Assembly (NCBI RefSeq): GCF_036967205.1
Contig: NZ_CP146022.1
Location: 5,146,001 to 5,210,000 of the forward strand
DNA from: Streptomyces sp. Q6
GTDB taxonomy: Bacteria > Actinomycetota > Actinomycetes > Streptomycetales > Streptomycetaceae
Direction of reading: 5' to 3'
Length of the DNA: 64,000 bases
In this document: in pieces, positions 56,166-63,790 of the stretch
Layout of the letters: every line of letters begins with the position of its first letter
How positions within the stretch are numbered: position 1 is the first letter of the stretch
Notes under the pieces: model-generated
The model's input: only the letters and a program-made list of their open reading frames with translations
Databases searched by the model: none
Told to the model about the DNA's origin: nothing
Made by a program: the position numbers and the translations under genes

Positions 56166-57557
56166 TTACAGGCCGAGGCGGCGGGACAGGTCCGAGCGGA
56201 ACACCCCGCGCGGGTCGAGCCGCGCGCGCAGCGACCGGAAGTCGGCGAGGCGCGGGTACATGGCGGTGAGCAGCTCGGGGCGGAGCCGGGAGTCCTTGGC
56301 GAGGTAGATGCGCCCGTCGGCGGCGGCTACCTCCTCGTCGAGCTCGTCGAGGAACGCGCCGAGCCCCGGCAGGTTCGCCGGGATGTCCAGGGCGAGGGTC
56401 CAGCCCGGCATCGGGAAGGACAGCCAGCCCGCGTCGCCGTCGCCGAACCGCTTGAGCACGGCGAGGAAGGAGGGGCAGCCGCGCTCCGAGATGCGCCGGA
56501 CGATGTGGCGCAGGGCCTCCTCCTTCCCGTAGCCGACGACGAACTGGTACTGCACGAAGCCGCTGCGCCCGTAGATCCGGTTCCAGTGCGGGACGCCGTC
56601 GAGGGGGTGGAAGAACGTGGAGAGCTTCTGGATCTCGCCGGTGCGCGCCTTCGGGGCCTTGCGGTACCAGAGCTCGTTGAAGAGGCCCACGGTCGTGCGG
56701 CCGAGGAGTCCTTCGGGCAGGAACGCGGGCGCCGCGGGGAGTTGGCCGGGGCGGAAGGCGAGGGGCGTGCGGCGGGCGCGGGCGGGCAGCGCGTCCAGCG
56801 GGGCGTGGTCGCCTCGGGTGAGGACGGAGCGGCCCATCGCGGTGCCGCGCGCCAGCAGGTCGATCCAGGCGACGGAGTAGCGGTAGCGGTGGTCGGTGGC
56901 GGTCAGCCGGGCCATCAAGTCGTCGAGATCGGTGGCCCGTTCGGTGTCGACGGACATCAACGACGTCTCGACGCGCTGGAGTTGGACGGTCGCCGTGAGG
57001 ATGATGCCGGTCAGGCCCATGCCGCCGGCCGTCGCGTCGAAGAGGTCGGTGCCGCGCTCGACGACCCGCACCTCGCCGTCGGCGGTCAGGAGTTCCAGGG
57101 CGAGGACATGGCGGGCGAAGGACCCGGACACGTGGTGGTTCTTGCCGTGGATGTCGGCGCCGATCGCGCCGCCGACCGTGACGTAGCGGGTGCCGGGGGT
57201 CACGGGCACGAACCAGCCGAGCGGCAGCAGGACTTCCATCAGCCGGTGCAGCGAGACACCGGCGTCGCACAGGACGGTGCCGCCGTCCGCGTCGATGGCG
57301 TGGATCCGGTCGAGGCCGGTCATGTCGAGGACGGCGCCGCCCGCGTTCTGCGCCGCGTCGCCGTAGGCCCGGCCGAGCCCGCGGGCGATGCCGCCGCGGT
57401 GTCCGGGCGCGGCGCAGTCGCGGACGGCGGTCACGGCCTCTTCGTAGGAGCGGGGGCGCACCACGTGTGCGGAGGTGGGGGCGGTACGGCCCCAGCCGGT
57501 CACGGGCACGGTGGCGGAAGCAGGGTCGGCAGCCATGCCCGCGACCGTATCGTCCAT
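56166..57557 (-). CDS. dprE1: FAD-dependent decaprenylphosphoribose 2'-oxidase-like (DprE1)
   Basis: This 463-aa VAO-family FAD oxidase has an N-terminal FAD domain (GGIARGLGRAYGDAAQNAGG, VTVGGAIGADIHGKNHHVSG). A C-terminal DprE1-type domain follows (TTVGLFNELWYRKAPKARTG, HPLDGVPHWNRIYGRSGFVQ, SFLAVLKRFGDGDAGWLSFP). It would oxidise decaprenylphosphoryl ribose to the 2-keto form. The loop corresponding to mycobacterial GWNICVDF reads GWTLALDI here, so the Cys targeted by benzothiazinones is Ala. ATG 57557. dprE2 lies 28 bp downstream. It is divergent from PAP2-UbiA-GtrA. Confidence 0.9.
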   Translation of the reverse strand: MDDTVAGMAADPASATVPVTGWGRTAPTSAHVVRPRSYEEAVTAVRDCAAPGHRGGIARGLGRAYGDAAQNAGGAVLDMTGLDRIHAIDADGGTVLCDAGVSLHRLMEVLLPLGWFVPVTPGTRYVTVGGAIGADIHGKNHHVSGSFARHVLALELLTADGEVRVVERGTDLFDATAGGMGLTGIILTATVQLQRVETSLMSVDTERATDLDDLMARLTATDHRYRYSVAWIDLLARGTAMGRSVLTRGDHAPLDALPARARRTPLAFRPGQLPAAPAFLPEGLLGRTTVGLFNELWYRKAPKARTGEIQKLSTFFHPLDGVPHWNRIYGRSGFVQYQFVVGYGKEEALRHIVRRISERGCPSFLAVLKRFGDGDAGWLSFPMPGWTLALDIPANLPGLGAFLDELDEEVAAADGRIYLAKDSRLRPELLTAMYPRLADFRSLRARLDPRGVFRSDLSRRLGL

Positions 57558-57659
57558 ACAAGGAGCTTTTGCCCGAAACCTCCATATCCCTCACCGAAAT
57601 GGGTGATTGATCGGGTGTCATACTAAATTGCCCAAGCTACGGGCTATTTGGGATCCAGA

Positions 57660-58187
57660 GTGAGCCACATGGACGACATGGACCGCCGATTGCTGTCGGC
57701 ACTGCGCGACTGTGGCACCGACCGGCGCGTGGCGGCCACCGCGCGCGCCCTGTCCTGGGCCGGTGAACACGGGGCGCTCTGGCTGGCGGCGGGCCTGGTG
57801 GGCGCCGCCGCCGACCGCGAACGCCGCTCCGCCTGGCTGCGCGGCACCGCACTCACCGCCGGCGCGCACCTGGCGAGCATGGGCGTGAAACGCGTCGTAC
57901 GCAGGCCCCGCCCCGAAGCGGGCATCGGCGTCGAGACCCCTCGTACGGACCGCGGGCCGGCACTCCTTCCCAGCTCGCACGCCACCTCCGCGGCGGCCGC
58001 GACCGTCGCCTACGGCGCGCTGCGCCCGGTCGGCGCCCACGTCGTACCGCCCCTCGCCGCCGCCATGTGCGTCTCCCGGATGGTCGTCGGCGTGCACTAC
58101 CCGTCCGACGTCGCGGCGGGCGCCGCACTCGGCGCCCTCACCGCACGCCTGGGCGCACGCTGGATGACCGGGGGAGCGGCCCGATGA
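57660..58187 (+). CDS. PAP2-superfamily phosphatase (DPA-pathway type)
   Basis: This ~175-aa membrane phosphatase has the three PAP2 motifs: KRVVRRPRP, LLPSSHATSAAA and SRMVVGVHYPSDVAAG. In the mycobacterial pathway a PAP2 protein (Rv3807c) is thought to dephosphorylate decaprenylphosphoryl-5-phosphoribose made by the UbiA enzyme. Here the UbiA gene overlaps its stop (ATGA). Start uncertain: GTG 57660, ATG 57669 or TTG 57648; I chose 57660. Confidence 0.85.
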   Translation: MSHMDDMDRRLLSALRDCGTDRRVAATARALSWAGEHGALWLAAGLVGAAADRERRSAWLRGTALTAGAHLASMGVKRVVRRPRPEAGIGVETPRTDRGPALLPSSHATSAAAATVAYGALRPVGAHVVPPLAAAMCVSRMVVGVHYPSDVAAGAALGALTARLGARWMTGGAAR

Positions 58188-59152
58188 CCGAACGCACCGA
58201 ACGCACCGAACGACTCGCCGTCCTCGACAGGCCACGCGAAGCCCGGCGGACCGCACCACGCGTCACACCGCTCGCACTGCCCGCCGGACTGCTCAGGACG
58301 GCCCGCCCACGCCAATGGGTCAAGAACGTCCTCGTCGTCGCCGCGCCCGCCGCCGCCGGAGAACTCTTCTCCCGCCACGCCCTCCACCAAGTCACCCTGG
58401 TCTTCGCCCTGTTCACGGCCGCCGCCTCCGCCGTCTACCTCGTCAACGACGCCCGCGACGCCGACGCCGACCGCGCCCACCCCGTGAAACGCAACCGCCC
58501 GGTCGCCGCCGGACACGTCCCCGTACCCGTCGCCTACGCCGTCGGCGGCGCCCTCGCCGTCCTCGCCCCGGCCGCCGCCGCGATCCTCTGCAACCCGGCC
58601 ACCGCCGCCCTGCTGACCGCCTACGTGGCCATGCAACTCGCCTACTGCGTCAGCCTCAAGCACGTCCTCGTCGTCGACCTCGTCGTGGTGACCACCGGCT
58701 TCCTGATGCGCGCGATGATCGGCGGACTCGCGCTCGACATCCCGCTCTCGCGCTGGTTCCTGATCACCACCGGCTTCGGCGCCCTGTTCATGGTCTCCGC
58801 CAAGCGCTACTCCGAAGCGGTCCAGATGGCGGGCAAGGACGGCGCGACCCGCGCCCTGCTCACCGAGTACACCACCGGCTACCTGCGCTTCGTCTGGCAG
58901 TTGGCGGCCGGCGTCGCCGTCCTCGCCTACTGCCTGTGGGCCATGGAGGAAGGCGGCGTCGCACGCAGCAGCCTGCTGCCCTGGCGCCAGCTCTCCGTGG
59001 TCGCGTTCCTCCTCGCCGTCCTGCGCTACGCCGTCTTCGCCGACCGGGGCACCGCCGGAGAACCCGAGGACGTCGTCCTGCGCGACCGGGCCCTCGCCGT
59101 GATCGGACTCGTCTGGATCGCCATGTACGGACTCGCGGTCGCGGACTGGTGA
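58184..59152 (+). CDS. UbiA-family prenyltransferase, decaprenyl-phosphate phosphoribosyltransferase-like
   Basis: This 322-aa multi-pass membrane enzyme has RPRQWVKNVLVVAAPAAAGE in the Rv3806c style. The aspartate-rich motif is YLVNDARDADADRAHPVKRN, and a second conserved block reads VSAKRYSEAVQMAGKDGA. In mycobacteria this enzyme transfers 5-phosphoribose from PRPP to decaprenyl phosphate, the first step towards DPA. It is coupled to PAP2 upstream and GtrA downstream and divergent from dprE1-dprE2, which together match the DPA set. Confidence 0.9.
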   Translation: MTERTERTERLAVLDRPREARRTAPRVTPLALPAGLLRTARPRQWVKNVLVVAAPAAAGELFSRHALHQVTLVFALFTAAASAVYLVNDARDADADRAHPVKRNRPVAAGHVPVPVAYAVGGALAVLAPAAAAILCNPATAALLTAYVAMQLAYCVSLKHVLVVDLVVVTTGFLMRAMIGGLALDIPLSRWFLITTGFGALFMVSAKRYSEAVQMAGKDGATRALLTEYTTGYLRFVWQLAAGVAVLAYCLWAMEEGGVARSSLLPWRQLSVVAFLLAVLRYAVFADRGTAGEPEDVVLRDRALAVIGLVWIAMYGLAVADW

Positions 59153-59160
59153 GGCACCCC

Positions 59161-59616
59161 ATGCGCGAACGCCTCAGACGACTGGGCCCCGAACTGCTCG
59201 GCTTCGCGGCCGCCGGAGTCTGCGCGTACGCCGCCGACCTGGGCCTCTTCATCTGGCTGCGCGGGCCCGTCGGCATGGACCCGCTCACCGCCAAAGCCCT
59301 GTCGTTCGTCGCCGGCTGCTCCGTCGCCTACGTGGGCAACGCCCTCGGCACCTACCGGCGCAAGACCGCCCAGGTGTCACGACTGCGCCAGTACGGCGTC
59401 TTCTTCGCGGTCAACGTGGCGGGCGCGCTCGTCCAGTTGCTGTGCATCGCCGTCTCCCACTACGGCCTCGGCCTCACCTCGCAGCGGGCCGACACGATCT
59501 CCGGCGCGGGCATCGGCATGGCACTGGCCACGGTCCTGCGGTTCTGGGGTACCCGGACCCTGGTCTTTCGCACGGGACCTCGGACGCACTACAGGGTGGG
59601 GTCATGGACTGGCTGA
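59161..59616 (+). CDS. GtrA family membrane protein
   Basis: This 151-aa protein has four membrane helices (LLGFAAAGVCAYAADLGLFI, KALSFVAGCSVAYVGN, FAVNVAGALVQLLCIAV, ISGAGIGMALATVLRFWGT). GtrA proteins move or help use polyprenyl-phosphate sugars; Rv3789 beside dprE1 in mycobacteria is of this family. ATG 59161 has TGAGG upstream; GTG at 59149 overlapping the UbiA stop is an alternative. It overlaps YihY by 13 bp. Confidence 0.88.
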   Translation: MRERLRRLGPELLGFAAAGVCAYAADLGLFIWLRGPVGMDPLTAKALSFVAGCSVAYVGNALGTYRRKTAQVSRLRQYGVFFAVNVAGALVQLLCIAVSHYGLGLTSQRADTISGAGIGMALATVLRFWGTRTLVFRTGPRTHYRVGSWTG

Positions 59617-60512
59617 AGAATCTTCCCGTCATCGGGCCGCTCGTCGTCCGCCTGATGCGGACCCACGCCTGGCAGGCGTACGAGCGTCTCGACGAGGTCA
59701 AATGGGCACGGCTCGCGGCCGCGATGACCTTCATCAGCTTCCTCGCGCTGTTCCCCCTGCTCACTGTGGCCGCCGCCGTCGCCGCGGGCACACTCAGCAC
59801 GGCCCAGCAGCAGAAACTGGAGGACCAGCTCAGCGACCAGGTCCCGGGCATCTCCGACCAGCTCGACATCGCCTCCCTCGTCGACAACGCGGGCACCATC
59901 GGCCTCGTCGCCGGCGCCCTGCTCCTGTTCACCGGCATCGGCTGGATCGGCTCCATGCGGGACTGCCTGCGCGACGTGTGGGAGATGCCCGACAGCGAGG
60001 AGAACCCGATCCTGCGCAAGGTCAAGGACGCCGGCGTCCTCGTCGGACTCGGCGCCGCGGGACTCGCCTCGGTCGCCGCGTCCACCTCGGCGTCCACCGC
60101 CGTCGGCTGGACCGCGGACCGGCTCGGCATCGACGAGAACGGCTGGGGCGGCGTCCTGCTCCAGGTGGCGGCCTTCGCGATCGCGGTGCTCGCCGACTTC
60201 CTGGTCCTGACCTACGTCCTGGCCCTCCTGCCCGGAGTGCACCCGCCACGACGGGACCTGGTCATCGCGGCCCTGATGGGCGCCGCCGGATTCGAACTCC
60301 TGAAACTGCTGCTCGGCGGCTACATGAAGGGCGTCGCGGCCAAGAGCATGTACGGCGCGTTCGGCACACCGGTCGCCCTGCTCCTGTGGATCAACTTCAT
60401 GGCGAAGCTCGTACTGTTCTGCTCGGCGTGGACAGCCACCCACAAGAAGGAGTCCGCGGCTCCCGGAGCGGCGGACCCCGAAGAGGAAGCGGCGGCGCCG
60501 CCCGTCGACTGA
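59604..60512 (+). CDS. YihY/virulence factor BrkB family membrane protein
   Basis: This 302-aa protein has about six membrane helices. Its start is typical of the family (AAAMTFISFLALFPLLTVAA, then TGIGWIGSMRDCLRDVWEMP), and the block MYGAFGTPVALLLWINFMAK follows near the C-terminus. An acidic Ala/Pro/Glu tail ends the protein. Role unknown; despite the old name it is not an RNase. ATG 59604 lies within the end of GtrA. A hairpin spans its stop and that of the convergent carboxypeptidase. Confidence 0.9.
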   Translation: MDWLKNLPVIGPLVVRLMRTHAWQAYERLDEVKWARLAAAMTFISFLALFPLLTVAAAVAAGTLSTAQQQKLEDQLSDQVPGISDQLDIASLVDNAGTIGLVAGALLLFTGIGWIGSMRDCLRDVWEMPDSEENPILRKVKDAGVLVGLGAAGLASVAASTSASTAVGWTADRLGIDENGWGGVLLQVAAFAIAVLADFLVLTYVLALLPGVHPPRRDLVIAALMGAAGFELLKLLLGGYMKGVAAKSMYGAFGTPVALLLWINFMAKLVLFCSAWTATHKKESAAPGAADPEEEAAAPPVD

Positions 60513-60535
60513 CGGCGCCCCGCCCCGTCAGTCGT
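60507..60535. terminator. Terminator hairpin between YihY and carboxypeptidase genes
   Basis: CGACTGACGG (60507-60516) pairs perfectly with CCGTCAGTCG (60526-60535). It overlaps both stop codons and serves both convergent genes. Confidence 0.75.
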
Positions 60536-61760
60536 TCGTCCGCAGCGGCCACTTCTTGCGGACCACGAACACCGCACCCGCCAGGAGCACCAGCACACCA
60601 CCGGTGATCGCCAGCGCGATCCCGATACCGCTGGAGCCACCGGACGTCGACACCGCCGCGTGCGCGGCCGGCTTCGCGGCGGGACCAGCGTCACCCGTGG
60701 GACTCGACGCCCCCGCGGCCGGCGACTCGGTCCCCTCGGCCCCGACGAGCCGCCCCACCGGAGTGACCTTGCCGTCCGCCGCGAAACCCCAGTCGAGCAG
60801 CCGCGCGGTCTCCTTGTAGACGGCGTGCGACTCCTTGCTGTTCTGCGGGGTCATCACCGTCACGAGCAGCACCTTGCCGTCGCGCTGGGCGACGCCCGTG
60901 AACGTGGCGCCCGCGTTCGTCGTGTTGCCGTTCTTCACCCCCGCGATGCCCTTGTACGGGGAGAGGTCGCCCTCGCCGGTGAAGAGCCGGTTGGTGTTCT
61001 GGATCTCGAAGGTCTCGGTCGTCTTCCCCTTCTTCTGCTTCTTGGGGAGCTTCGCCGTGACCGTCGAGCAGTACTCGCGGAAGTCGCCGTTCTGCATACC
61101 GGAGCGGGCGAACAGCGTCAGGTCGTACGCGGACGAGTACTGGCCCTTCTCGTCGTAGCCGTCGGGGGTGACCACATGCGTGTCCTTCGCCCCCAGCTCG
61201 TCCGCGTGGGCCTGCATGTCCGAGACGGTCTGCGGAACACCGCCGTTCATCGCGGACAGCACGTGCACCGCGTCGTTGCCGGACCGCAGGAAGACACCGA
61301 GCCACAGGTCACGGACGGTGTACGTGTACTCCTCCTTGATGCCCGCGACGCTGGAGCCGGTGCCGACGCCCTGGAGGTCCGACAGCTCCACCTTGTGCTT
61401 CTGCGTCTTCGGGAACTTGTGCAGGAGCGTGTCCGCGAACAGCATCTTCAGCGTGCTCGCCGGGGGCAGCCGCCAGTGCGCGTTGTGCGCGGCGAGCACC
61501 TCGCCCGACTCGGCGTCGGACACGATCCAGGACTTCGCCGTCAGCTCCTTGGGCAGCACGGGGGCGCCCGCCCCCAGGTTCACCTGGGTGCCCGGCTTGC
61601 CGAGCTGCGCACCACCGACCGTCGACATCCGAGCCGGGGGCTTGTCGGCCGCGGCCGCGGGAGCCGTCGCCGAGAGGGCGAGCCCGGAGGCGCTGAGCGC
61701 GACGGCGGCGGCGGTGACCGCGGACTTCTTCAAAAAATACGACGCATGGGTGGCAGGCAC
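60528..61760 (-). CDS. D-alanyl-D-alanine carboxypeptidase (DacA/DacC type PBP)
   Basis: This 410-aa serine DD-peptidase trims the terminal D-Ala of peptidoglycan. After a signal peptide (AAAVALSASGLALSATAPAA), the S11 domain shows SxxK in PPASTLKMLFAD, SxN in FLRSGNDAVHV and the third box as IAGVKNGNTTNAG. A C-terminal membrane anchor (IGIALAITGGVLVLLAGAVF) and a short basic tail follow. I start it at GTG 61760; the longer open frame upstream crosses non-conserved sequence. From memory its orthologue in S. coelicolor neighbours the SCO4848 gene, as here. Confidence 0.92.
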   Translation of the reverse strand: MPATHASYFLKKSAVTAAAVALSASGLALSATAPAAAADKPPARMSTVGGAQLGKPGTQVNLGAGAPVLPKELTAKSWIVSDAESGEVLAAHNAHWRLPPASTLKMLFADTLLHKFPKTQKHKVELSDLQGVGTGSSVAGIKEEYTYTVRDLWLGVFLRSGNDAVHVLSAMNGGVPQTVSDMQAHADELGAKDTHVVTPDGYDEKGQYSSAYDLTLFARSGMQNGDFREYCSTVTAKLPKKQKKGKTTETFEIQNTNRLFTGEGDLSPYKGIAGVKNGNTTNAGATFTGVAQRDGKVLLVTVMTPQNSKESHAVYKETARLLDWGFAADGKVTPVGRLVGAEGTESPAAGASSPTGDAGPAAKPAAHAAVSTSGGSSGIGIALAITGGVLVLLAGAVFVVRKKWPLRTND

Positions 61761-61869
61761 GGACGTGAACGTACATGTACCCGGCCCGTAAGTCTCCGCC
61801 GAGGTGTTCTGTGTCTCCTTGTCCCCACCCCGGCGGCGGTGCGCGATACCCGCTGGCGATATTGAACGC

Positions 61870-61953
61870 ATGAAGCTCAGCCGCCCCGTCTCCTGGTTCC
61901 TGCTCGCCTTCGGGGTGTGGAGCTGGTTCATCTGGATCACTTTCTACGTGTGA
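61870..61953 (+). pseudogene. 5' remnant of a small SCO4848-like membrane protein, cut by element integration
   Basis: Only 27 codons remain: MKLSRPVSWFLLAFGVWSWF, then IWITFYV and TGA. This matches, from memory, the N-terminus of the ~75-residue Streptomyces membrane protein (SCO4848 in S. coelicolor) that carries the phiBT1 attB site. In the intact protein the sequence continues after IWITF with VKNLVKD. Here it diverges right after TGGATCACTTTC and ends two codons later. The rest should lie at the other end of the integrated element, beyond the window. Confidence 0.85.
61933..61941. mobile_element. Hybrid attachment-site core (attL or attR) of a phiBT1-type element
   Basis: TGGATCACT at 61933-61941 is the reverse complement of AGTGATCCA, the 9-bp core I recall as shared by phiBT1 attB and attP. 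To its left is host gene sequence, to its right non-host sequence leading to the integrase 46 bp later. Identity with the host gene may run three bases further (TTC). The exact crossover needs the other junction. Confidence 0.82.
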
Positions 61954-61998
61954 CTAATTGCTGGCGCTTCAACGACACGGAAGAGCAGGTGAGAGGCC

Positions 61999-63741
61999 AT
62001 GACTCCCTTCGTCTCCCCTGTGGGAGCCGAGCATCTGGACACGGTGCGGGTGGCTGTCTACGCACGGCAGTCCACAGCCCGCCCGGACTCCTCCGAGGCG
62101 TCCCCGGAAGCGCAGCTGGCGTCCGGCCAGGCGCTGGCCGCGAGCCGGGGGTGGGAGGTGGTTCACACCTTCAAAGACGTCGGAAGGTCCGGTTGGGATC
62201 CACAAGTGGTCCGTCCGGCTTTCGAGAACCTCATGGCCGCCGTGCGCGCGGGCGAGGTCGACGCCGTGGTGGTCAACGAACTGTCCCGGCTGACCAGGCA
62301 GGGCGCACACGACGCCCTGGAGATCGACAAGGAGTTCAAGAAGTACGGTGTGCGGTTCGTCTCCGTCCTCGAACCGTTCCTCGACACCTCGAACCCGATC
62401 GGCGTGGCGATCTTCGCGCTGATCGCGGCGCTCGCGAAGCAGGACAGCGACATCAAGGCGGAACGCCTGCGCGGAGCCAAGGACGAGATCAGGGCGGTCG
62501 GCGGCCGGCACTCCAGCTCCGCGCCGTACGGCATGCGGGCGGTCCGCGAGAAGATCGGCAACCTTGTCGTCTCCGTCCTGGAGCCGGACGAGGACAACCC
62601 GGACCACATCGCGATCGTCGAGCGCATGGTGGAGATGTCGTTCGCCGGAATCCCCGACAACAGGATCGCGACGACGCTGGAGTCAGAGGACGTACCGGCC
62701 CCGGGGGAGGCCGAGCGCCGGGCGACGGAGAAGCGCATGAGCTCCATCAAGAAGCGCCGTGTGTCGCACGACGACAGCCCCATCCGGTGGCGAGCCCAGA
62801 CGGTCCGCTGGATCCTCTCCCACCCGGCCGTCGGAGGCTTCGCGAGCGAGCGCGTGAAGCGGGGCAAGGCGTACGTGAACGTGATCGCCCGGGATGAGGG
62901 CGGCGCACCCCTGACACCTCACCGGGGCATTGTTGCGGGCGCCAGGTGGCTCGCACTCCAGGAGAAGCGAAACAAGCGCACCAAAGCCAACCGGCAGCCC
63001 GGCGGTGAGGCGACACCGACTCTCCTCAGCGGTTGGCGCTTCGCGACCTGCGAGGTCTGCACGGGTTCCGTGGGCCAGAGCAAGAACAACGGCGGCCAGG
63101 ACTACTACATGTGCGCCAACCCGAAGGGCCATGGCGGGCTGAGCATCAAGCGCAAGGACGCCGACGACCACGTGGCCCGCTCGGTATGGGCGCGCCTGAC
63201 CACGGCGGACCCGGACAACGACGCGGACAGGGAGTGGCTCGCGCAGGCGGCACTCCGGTTCGCGCTTCAGCGCGATCTCTCCGGAGTCCAGGAGGAACGG
63301 CGAGAAACGGAAGCCCACTTGGAGCACGTCCGCGACTCCATCACCGAACTCCAGGCCGACCGCAAGGCGGGCGTCTACCGAGGCCGCGACGAACTGTCGA
63401 TGTGGCGCGCGACGATGGAGCAGTACCGGACCTTCGAGGACCAGTGCACGGCCAGGCTTGAGGTTCTGAACGAACAGACCGCCGCAGCGATCCAGGTCCC
63501 GACGGAATGGCACGAACCGGGGGAGGACCCGTTGGGCCCCGGCTCGCCCTGGGCGACGTGGGATGTGTTCAAGCGCCGCGAGTTCCTCGACCTCTTCCTT
63601 GAGGGCGTCTCGGTCGGCCCCGGCAGGGACCTGGAGACCCGGAAGTACATCGCCGTAGAGGACCGGGTGACGCTCAACTGGCGGAGCCTTGAGTCGGACG
63701 ATGACCACGAGGACGACGAAGAGACTCTGGCCGCCCTCTGA
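61999..63741 (+). CDS. int: Large serine integrase, phiBT1 type
   Basis: This 580-aa large serine recombinase has an N-terminal catalytic domain with the nucleophile Ser25 in VYARQS and the block NELSRLTRQGAHDALEIDKE. LEPFLDTSNPIGVAIFALIA and AKQDSDIKAERLRGAKDEI follow. The recombinase domain includes WRAQTVRWILSHPAVGGFA. A zinc-ribbon follows (CEVCTGSVGQ, YYMCANPKGHGG), then a coiled-coil region and a C-terminal DNA-binding part. Sequence and order match the phiBT1 integrase closely from memory, and the insertion site agrees. ATG with GAGAGG upstream. It should catalyse attP x attB integration, with excision needing a directionality factor. Confidence 0.96.
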   Translation: MTPFVSPVGAEHLDTVRVAVYARQSTARPDSSEASPEAQLASGQALAASRGWEVVHTFKDVGRSGWDPQVVRPAFENLMAAVRAGEVDAVVVNELSRLTRQGAHDALEIDKEFKKYGVRFVSVLEPFLDTSNPIGVAIFALIAALAKQDSDIKAERLRGAKDEIRAVGGRHSSSAPYGMRAVREKIGNLVVSVLEPDEDNPDHIAIVERMVEMSFAGIPDNRIATTLESEDVPAPGEAERRATEKRMSSIKKRRVSHDDSPIRWRAQTVRWILSHPAVGGFASERVKRGKAYVNVIARDEGGAPLTPHRGIVAGARWLALQEKRNKRTKANRQPGGEATPTLLSGWRFATCEVCTGSVGQSKNNGGQDYYMCANPKGHGGLSIKRKDADDHVARSVWARLTTADPDNDADREWLAQAALRFALQRDLSGVQEERRETEAHLEHVRDSITELQADRKAGVYRGRDELSMWRATMEQYRTFEDQCTARLEVLNEQTAAAIQVPTEWHEPGEDPLGPGSPWATWDVFKRREFLDLFLEGVSVGPGRDLETRKYIAVEDRVTLNWRSLESDDDHEDDEETLAAL

Positions 63742-63751
63742 CGCCCAAGCC

Positions 63752-63790
63752 AAGCCCCGGTAGTCCCTTTCCGGGCCGCCGGGGCTTTCT
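63752..63790 (+). terminator. Terminator after the integrase
   Basis: AAGCCCCGG (63752-63760) pairs with CCGGGGCTT (63779-63787), followed by TCT. A good intrinsic terminator directly after the int stop. Confidence 0.75.

Noticed and set aside
56166-57557. L-gulonolactone/aldonolactone oxidase as the identity of the FAD enzyme
   Set aside because: The C-terminal blocks and the adjacent DprE2-like reductase and UbiA-PAP2-GtrA genes fit DprE1 better.
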